DNA of 64,000 bases, taken from positions 9,216,880 through 9,280,879 of the forward strand of contig NC_049989.1 in NCBI RefSeq assembly GCF_000003815.2. The letters are read 5' to 3'. Numbering within the stretch: the stretch's first letter is position 1; the number at the start of each line of letters is the position of its first letter. Source of the stretch: Branchiostoma floridae (lineage: Eukaryota > Chordata > Leptocardii > Amphioxiformes > Branchiostomatidae). The notes below the pieces were generated by a model that saw only the letters and a program-made list of their open reading frames with translations, did not search any database and was not told the DNA's origin. Below, piece after piece: positions 56,891 through 64,000 of the stretch. The translations under genes and the position numbers were made by a program.

Positions 56891-58722
56891 ATATTAACAT
56901 GGATTTTAATTAAACACTTTCAACGAATTTCTTATACATTCAAATTCCTGCAGAAGATTTGTAAAAATCTTACATGCTAGTGCTGCATAATTCTTTCAGG
57001 TTTACATAATTCATAATACTGGAAATGCATTTTAAGTTCGTGGGGATGTAATTTTGCGGTAGCGGGAAAATGGAGTATTCGCGGTGGTTTCAAACAGTTC
57101 ACTTAAGTTAAAATTATGGCAAATAGTCCCTTTAGATGGTAAAATAAACATTCCAAACTTCCAGAGACATTTTGCATACATGTTAGCGTTCAGAAAAAAA
57201 AAAATCACAATTTTTTTTCATTGTCAACATGGGGACAATTTTCATCTTAGTTTCCATACAATAATCGATATCCCTACTGGTGATGTTGGTGGTAATTGGA
57301 ATTATAGATCCTATGCAATAGGTTTGTGTCTAGTGCAATTTAAAACTGTATATATCAGTTCAAACATACTTTTTTCGTTATCAAAGATCGTCAAATATTT
57401 GAACATGCAGTTCAGGTACAAATTCAGGTCCAGACCTGTACCTAAACCCATGTACCTGTACCTGTACCTGTAGCTAAAATTTGTTTAGGTACACAGCTCT
57501 ACTGATGACAAATTACAGCTTTAACTTACCATAAGGCCTGATAACTGTATAATGACTAAGTCTACAATAGTATATGTGTGTCCTATCATATTGTACTACT
57601 CGGCAATGGCAGACTAATTTTCTCTACAGCCATCATTATTCATGGAACATGCGCAGAGGCTGCAGAAATCCAGCATCTTCATCTGGCTCAAATGAATACA
57701 AGAACAATGAAGACATGATTGACCAAACTTAAGTTTCTGCACTTTTGTATAAACTTTATCACGCTTTTTTAGAGAGACTAGAAAATCATGATAAGGAAAT
57801 GTCACCACATTTCACTGTAGGTGACTATTTAAATAGTATTACATAATGCCTTTGTGAACTCAAAACCACAGTGAGCATTCGATTTTGCCCATACCAGGAA
57901 ATTGACATTTTAAATCACAGTGAACTGAAACGCATTTACAGTATGACCTGGACTAGATCTGCACATTTGGTCAGGAACAACAGAGTAAGGTTGTGTCCCC
58001 GTGTCACCCCTGATGGCACATTCCAGTAAAGCCCGGAGACATGGCCATTGTCATGTCAATGACAACAAAGACACCACAAGGATGTCACCTTGGACACTGA
58101 CAAACAGGAACAAAGTGCAGCTTGTTGTACCTCTGCAGTCTGGAGCCACAGAATTTGATTAATACTGCAAAGCAGAAGGGTCACTTACTGCCTCCACAGT
58201 TTTAATGGTGGTTAGTGAATAGCTATACCTTATCATACTTGTTATAGCCAGGGAAACATACACTAAATGTAGAATACAACACTTCATGTATTCTGTATCA
58301 CCCGAGACTCAAGCACGACCATGGGTTTTTGATTGACAGTTTTGTTAGCAGAGTAATTATAAGCTAAATTTCTAACAGAGAAAAAAAACATTTTTGAGGG
58401 CAATGGCCCGCACCCCAACATATTTTCACTATACCCTTGATAGTGGGAAGGTCCAGAGAAACTTTGAAATCTTGACCCCCTGAAATGGCATTTCATGCAC
58501 TTTTAACATTAAATGCTTGTAAACTAACCCACTAGTAAATTTGAATCTTTGATAATGAAATTTCTACAACTGAAAAGGGTTTTAGGGCGACACTCTTGCA
58601 GCATATTTTCACCATGTCCATGGTCCATGTCAAGCCACCATGAACATTAATCAATGCAGCTTGAACATAATGCAGTATATAGATTGACTTGAACTGGCCA
58701 TGGGATCAAGATAGGGCCTTCA
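56891..58722. other. 5' side of Deltex, presumed intron; no coding exon seen
   Basis: If the 5' UTR exon at 59.6 kb is real, this is intron. 57411-57500 has clustered ACCTGTACCTGTACC words. No other gene signal. Confidence 0.4.
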
Positions 58723-58901
58723 TAGCCTGGATACCAGATTCCGGCCCGATTTCAATAATATCTAAATTGTGCACGTTTATTAGGGTCTAACTCAGGGGGC
58801 CTGATGTAGAACTTCCTTGTGGGCATGTAGGCCCTAGAGCGGAAGAGTTAGGTTGTAATTAGCATATTGTTGGCCTTGGAAACAGTCTGGCATCCAGGCT
58901 A
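58723..58901. mobile_element. MITE, relative of the palindromic MITE at 31094
   Basis: Starts TAGCCTGGATACCAGA and ends TCTGGCATCCAGGCTA, the same ends as the 88-bp element, but with a longer unique centre. The flanking 9-mers do not match, so the target duplication is absent or eroded. Confidence 0.7.
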
Positions 58902-59626
58902 CGCGTATACGGTCTTCGGATCCCTTTGACCTGTGCATGCGCTTTATTCTGCAGTACAGTAGCAATGCAACGGAGATACATGTACATATTTGTGCTGTCA
59001 TGATTTTGGGTTTCAGACTCAGAGCTCACTGTGAACATTCAGAATTTACAGCAATTTGTTTGTCTGTTTGTTTATGTATATCATATGGTAATGGATGATG
59101 AATAATTGAATGAAAGATCTTAGGCTGGAAAACACACAGTGCTTTGTTTTTGTTTTGTGTTATTGTCTGTCTGTCTGCATTCTTAACCGTGCTGATAACA
59201 AAACGCTGACTGACATAACATTTGTTCCTTCCGTGCAGAAACGGACTGGAACGAAACCAAGTCTTCCGGAAGCTCATTGTCTCGGGTCATAAATTTGGCT
59301 TCGCTTTCACCAGAAATATATGAATATTTTAGACGCGTCCTTGTGATTTCGAACAGGCACGAGGAACAGATTGTACAGGAAAACATATAACGTTACATAA
59401 ATCTATTTGCTAATATTCAATCGCCAAAGAAATATTTCGCCCCCTCCCCCTTCATAATTTAGCTCGTACCTTTTCCTGCAGGAAGAACGGGACTTGTGGC
59501 GCAGACCAAGCAGACATATGAATTACTTTCTACATACAATCAAAATATGGCCGAGTCTACGTTTCATTTCGTCCTAAACCTTCCTTGTCTTATCTTGTTT
59601 CATGTGGAAATGGGTTCCTTACTCAC

Positions 59627-59760
59627 CTAGCTCTCCTTTAAGAAGGAGATCTTGAGATTTGGGCAGCAAAAATCGGCCTAGGGTGAAAACATTGGTGTTG
59701 GTCACTGCAGCAGCTGAAGAGAAAGGACCGGACCAATTTCTGCAGGATTACCCAATGAAA
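59627..59760 (-). other. Candidate non-coding first exon of Deltex
   Basis: On the minus strand, a sequence ending at 59627 is followed by a very strong donor, CTAG/GTGAGTAAGG. It sits about 2.7 kb upstream of the Deltex start codon, and the coding exon 56878 has a plausible UTR before it. The transcription start and the upstream border given here (59760) are guesses. Confidence 0.35.
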
Positions 59761-60424
59761 AGGTCTATAACATAATCGCAGGGATAACTGGCCAATCATA
59801 GCACATGTAGCTTTTCACTGCTCTTGGCAATAGCTTCCGGTGTCTGGCTGAGTTCATTTTGATTGAAGGGGGGTATTGTTTGCTAACATTTTGGATTCTT
59901 TGCAATATTTTCTGCTTAGGTTATTTATCAATTTCAGTAAATTAACGAAATTAGGGACAAACAGTTTCTGAAGTTTGTGTGCTGAAACTAGGGAAGCGAT
60001 GAGATTCTGAAATCAATTTTGTTTTTTCCTTGCTTGTTCGTTTCATTTTTTAAAAGGCTTATTGTGCACAATTTATATCAGTTATATTTTTCTCTAAATA
60101 TCGAGCATCTATTCCTGTAACGTTACTGTACTGTAATATTGAAAATATAAAACCTTCAGAATGGAGTAGTACCTCCATCCGAAAGTGGTATAGTCTAAGT
60201 AACAATCGTGTCCAACAGCGCACCTTGCGGAGTCAAGGCAGCTTGCACTCAAAGTACCTGCCATAGAAAGTCAACATTGACAGACGTATTGATTGGCTCA
60301 AGTAACGTCCAGAGTGCCAGGCTAACAGTACGGATAGAGTATTATGGATAATATAATGCTGACATTTTCTGGAATTATAAGTTTAGCTATTCCTCACAAT
60401 GTTCCCAATTTTATGTCTTTTATA

Positions 60425-61819
60425 GAGTCAATTCCGTGACACCATGAGGGTTTTTAGACAATAATTGTAATAAGTTGGAAGTATTTTGAATAAAATAATA
60501 TCTAAGCCCCAACAATTATAATTTTTTCAAAAATAGTAATATGGAATTTTGAATCTATTTGAATGCCCTTTGAATACTTTGGAAACATTTTGAAAGAGAT
60601 CACACAACAATCTCTGTATTTACAATAATTTCCAAACATCTGCAGGATTCTTTCACTTTTAGAAACATTTACAAAAAATGGTAAACCTTGCCAAATGGTA
60701 GAATTCATTTATTGCCCCATAAAAGTTAGCCCCTTTTGTCTGCCTAGTATATTTTTAGATTTCACTGATGGGCACTGGTGGGGCCTTTGTGGTAGGCCAT
60801 TGACATGACACCCAATCGTACTTTGCAAGGATGTGTGAATTGCTTTCTTCCTAGCCCACTGACCCAACATTACAAAAAATGGTAGAAAATGGTAAATAAT
60901 GGCCAAATGCTGTTAGAGTCCATTCCAAGACACCATGAGGGTTTTTAGGCGATATTTATTATTATTCTGAATTATTTTGAATAAAAGAATATCTGAGCCA
61001 CAATAATTAAATCCTTTTCAAAAAATTGACTAAGAAAATACTCATTTATTTGAATTTCTTTGAATATTTTAGAAACATTTTGAAAGTAACTGTACAAAAA
61101 TATCATTATTTAGAATAATTGTGAAACCTCTCTGTGATTATTTCACATTTACAAATATTTACAAAAAATGGTAAACCTGGCCAAATGGTAAAATTAGTTT
61201 ATTGCCCCCATAAAAGTAAGCCCTATTGTTGCATCTGTATATTTTTAGATTTCACTGCTGGGAACTGGTGGATCCTTTGTGGTGGGCCATTGTTGCATGG
61301 CACCCAACCATACTTTGCAAGGATGTGTGAATTGCTATCTTTCCAGCCCACCGAACCATTTACAAAAAATGGTAGAAAATAGTAAATAATGGTAGAATGC
61401 TGTTATCATTTTTTAGAAACCATTAGAAGTATCCAATTCCACACCATGAATATTTCCAAAGTTTTACAGGACCAGGGAAACATTTATAAAGTTGAAACAG
61501 TGTTAAAAATATTTCTGAAGTATCAAATGTCCTAGACACATAATTACAAAACTTTAAAATCAATTCTAAACAATGGCAACAAACATCCGCATGGTGTCTT
61601 GGAATGGACTCTACCATTGTTTACAAACTGTTAGAAGCATTCTGTTCCACATCATGAATATTTCAAAGGTTTTACAGACCGGGGAAAATATTTAGAAAGT
61701 TCAAATAGCATTAGAAATATTTCAAAAGTATAAAATCTCCTGGACATATAATTGAAACCAATTGAAACCATTTGTAAATGATGACAATGGCAACCCTCGC
61801 GGTGACTCGGAATCGACTG
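60425..61819. mobile_element. Outer copy of a TA-target inverted-repeat element (interrupted)
   Basis: The left end is GAGTCAATTCCGTGACACC and the right end GGTGACTCGGAATCGACTG, inverted with a few differences. TA lies on both sides (60423-60424, 61820-61821). It is split at 60914 by a second copy of the same family. The left part (60425-60913) and right part (61614-61819) correspond to the left and right parts of that inner copy. TA duplication suggests a Tc1/mariner-type MITE. No transposase. Confidence 0.8.
60916..61611. mobile_element. Inner copy, inserted in the outer copy of the same family
   Basis: The 696-bp element starts GAGTCCATTCCAAGACACCATG and ends with the exact complement (CATGGTGTCTTGGAATGGACTC). 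TA lies on both sides (60914-60915, 61612-61613). The interior has many AAACATTT, TTTACAAAAAATGG and GAAATATTT words and no frame. Confidence 0.85.
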
Positions 61820-61821
61820 TA

Positions 61822-64000
61822 GAATCACAAAATAAAATTATAACATTGCTTATGTATATAATAGTTCACACTAATCTTTCGTTGCCGCTCCATTTTATAA
61901 AACGATGATGAAAAGATCACATGTCCCATTCAGGATATGAATCCCCCCCCCCCCCTCTTGTGCATATTTTGGCATAAAAAGGTGAACAATGGGCTTAGTC
62001 TTTGTCTCCCAAGTTGTCAGTTGTTTTTTTTCAATCATGAGTGTTAGAAATGTCTTAACATATCACGGTTTGAAATGTTAAACAACCGGTTGAGTTGACG
62101 TACTGTGATGGCACTTGTGTCGAACATAGCATAATACGCTTATTTTTGTTTCCGCCCGCCCGATCCGATAGGTAGTTAAAAATCTACAATGATTGAAAGA
62201 ACAAAAAATAAAACTGGCTGGCAGCAAGGCATAATATAGTTGGCAAAAAAATTCTGTACCGCATGACCACATTTTACCAGTAACCACTGTATCTGTTTTC
62301 ATCAGATCTAGTGATTTGTTTTAGTTTACCAAAAATGATGTGAGTTGATTGTTTTCATGTCTTCTTGTATTTCAAGAAGTAACGTAACGGTTATACATTT
62401 AATTTATCATCTGAAAAACAGGTCAATGACCTGACTTTTACGTTTACTCTTGTAAGATAAATAATAATAACTCCGAATAGAAGGCCTTTCCATCCGCCAA
62501 CTTTTACAAAAGGTCATATCTAATCATACCTTCAAGGAATTAAGTACCAACAGATAAAACTACGTTTCATAACAACCATCTAGGGTTTACAAGAGGTCAA
62601 ACCTTTCACCGGATCGCTTTATGTTCTTACTTAGATAATCGCTTGCTTTGATGTCTTTCCCCTTGTTGCTTTTTACAGACTAAAACCCTTTTCAAGAGAA
62701 GCGAGTCAACTATGAGAAAGATACAAATATGTGTCTTAAGTGGTGTCTTCTGTATGAGAGACTTTAATGTGTATAATTCTCTAGACTGAGAGCTTCTATC
62801 CCACAGAACTAATTCTTAAAGCCCGCAAAAGAGGGATTAATAAGGGGGGGGGGGGTATGTTGGTTTCTCAGAAGTGGATCTAAGATGTTGCTACCGGTCG
62901 ACTGGCGTCGGAGTTGTAAAGAATATTCCGAGCTCATAACTACTCGTTTACCGTATGTAAGGAGCGCTGAAATAATATCTAAGTTTAATTTTTGTTATGA
63001 TATCAGGAAAAATTCAATTACTATCGCAGTAAAAATAGAAAATCTTTACCACAAAACGGGTATCAGTTGGCGCTGGTGGTGTAATAGATACATGTAACGT
63101 TAAGCACATCCCATGCATTAGGAAAATGACAGGACACGATTACATGTTCTATCATACTCATAGGCAATCAACACAATTGAATTGAAACTTCATTCTCTGG
63201 AATCATGTAATAATGATATACCCTATACAGTTCGCCACTTACGACATCTCCAAGCAGATGTTGGTTAGTAGCCATCCTTCCATCTCGGTGGATGGCGGTA
63301 GCGTTCTAGTGTGCCTTGCCTAGCATGACTTGCCAATCCAAGGTGGTTAAAGATAGGACATATGAAAGTAGAAAAAGACGTATACGCATATTGAGACGGT
63401 ATACGTAAATGTTGGACCATCTATGGAAATAGTTACTCAAGCAATATTGATAGATTTTGGAATGGTCCATGAGTTCCAGCAATAACTACTTTACCGGTCT
63501 ATGATTGCCGAGATATTCGTACTTGTACAGAAAAAGATAAACAAGAAACCATGTACAATGGGAACTAATGTTCAATAAAAAAAAACACATAAAAGACCAA
63601 AGCAGTACGTGATCATAAGCCAACTTAGACAGCTCTATGCACCCCTGGACATAGTCAGGTTATACACTAGTACACTTTTATCCGTGGGGTAACCCATATC
63701 CGTTGTTTGATAAACAGGGCATATAGGGATATCAAGTCAACGGACTGTGGTTTCAAGATAAAATATTCGGAAAATATTGCAATTCAAAACCACTCTCCGA
63801 CGACAATGGACCCATGCCTGTTCTAGCTGTAAATTCATCACCACACAGTGCCCACAATCAGGTTTAAGACCTACGTAGCCATTTTACGTCTACATGTACG
63901 TCATGCCAGCGTTTATCATTCAGCAATTTATGTGTTCTAAAAATAGATTCATGCCATTTCTTTAGTATTCGTGACTATCTCAGGTATCTGCCCAATGGGC
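61822..64000. other. Intergenic, no gene recognised
   Basis: Contains a poly-C run at about 61948 and a poly-G run at about 62846. There are short open frames without motifs. The region near 63410-63470 has weak inverted words (TGGACCAT / ATGGTCCA), possibly a decayed MITE. Confidence 0.4.

Overview
This looks like a window of an animal nuclear genome. Genes are split by GT-AG introns, there are two N-runs (assembly gaps), microsatellites, many small inverted-repeat transposons and a truncated LINE. The recognisable proteins (UBE2J1, beta-ureidopropionase, Deltex, CUB and Ly6/uPAR domains) point to a bilaterian. A highly polymorphic-looking, MITE-rich invertebrate deuterostome such as amphioxus (Branchiostoma) is my best guess, but that is inference.

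Layout. (1) 0.4-9.2 kb: a head-to-head pair. UBE2J1 (minus, only its first three coding exons are inside the window) and a complete 14-exon UPB1 (plus, 384 aa) share a 647-bp spacer. (2) 11-13.7 kb: 3' part of a minus-strand gene that I do not recognise by name. It encodes a disordered, acidic, repetitive region with a recurring DDxPF-type motif, followed by a ubiquitin/SUMO-like fold. (3) 14-22 kb: gene-poor, with MITEs, perfect hairpins and two diverged tandem arrays. (4) 22-46 kb: a segmentally duplicated family on the plus strand. The one complete member (40624-45574, 9 exons, 409 aa) encodes signal peptide, CUB domain, Ser/Thr-rich stalk, Ly6/uPAR (three-finger) domain and a GPI-anchor-type tail, a domain order I do not know from a named family. 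Upstream are three partial copies: copy 1 has exons 1-5, copy 2 has exons 3-5, copy 3 has exons 2-5 plus a damaged exon 9. The copies are interrupted by a 1.15-kb transposon with G/C-tract ends, a 1-kb element, a palindromic MITE and a LINE. (5) 47.3-47.7 kb: a TATA-driven, single-exon 134-aa ORF of unknown function. (6) 52-56.9 kb (possibly with a 5' UTR exon near 59.6 kb): a complete minus-strand Deltex (DTX1/4-type) E3 ligase gene with 7 coding exons. It carries a recent duplication of one exon and a minisatellite made of an exon/intron junction. (7) 57-64 kb: no gene seen. It holds a MITE and a transposon inserted into another copy of its own family (60425-61819).

The housekeeping genes are independent of each other. 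The most unusual content is the CUB-mucin-LU array in region 4. Exon positions were derived by hand from splice signals, reading phase and remembered family alignments; no search was run.
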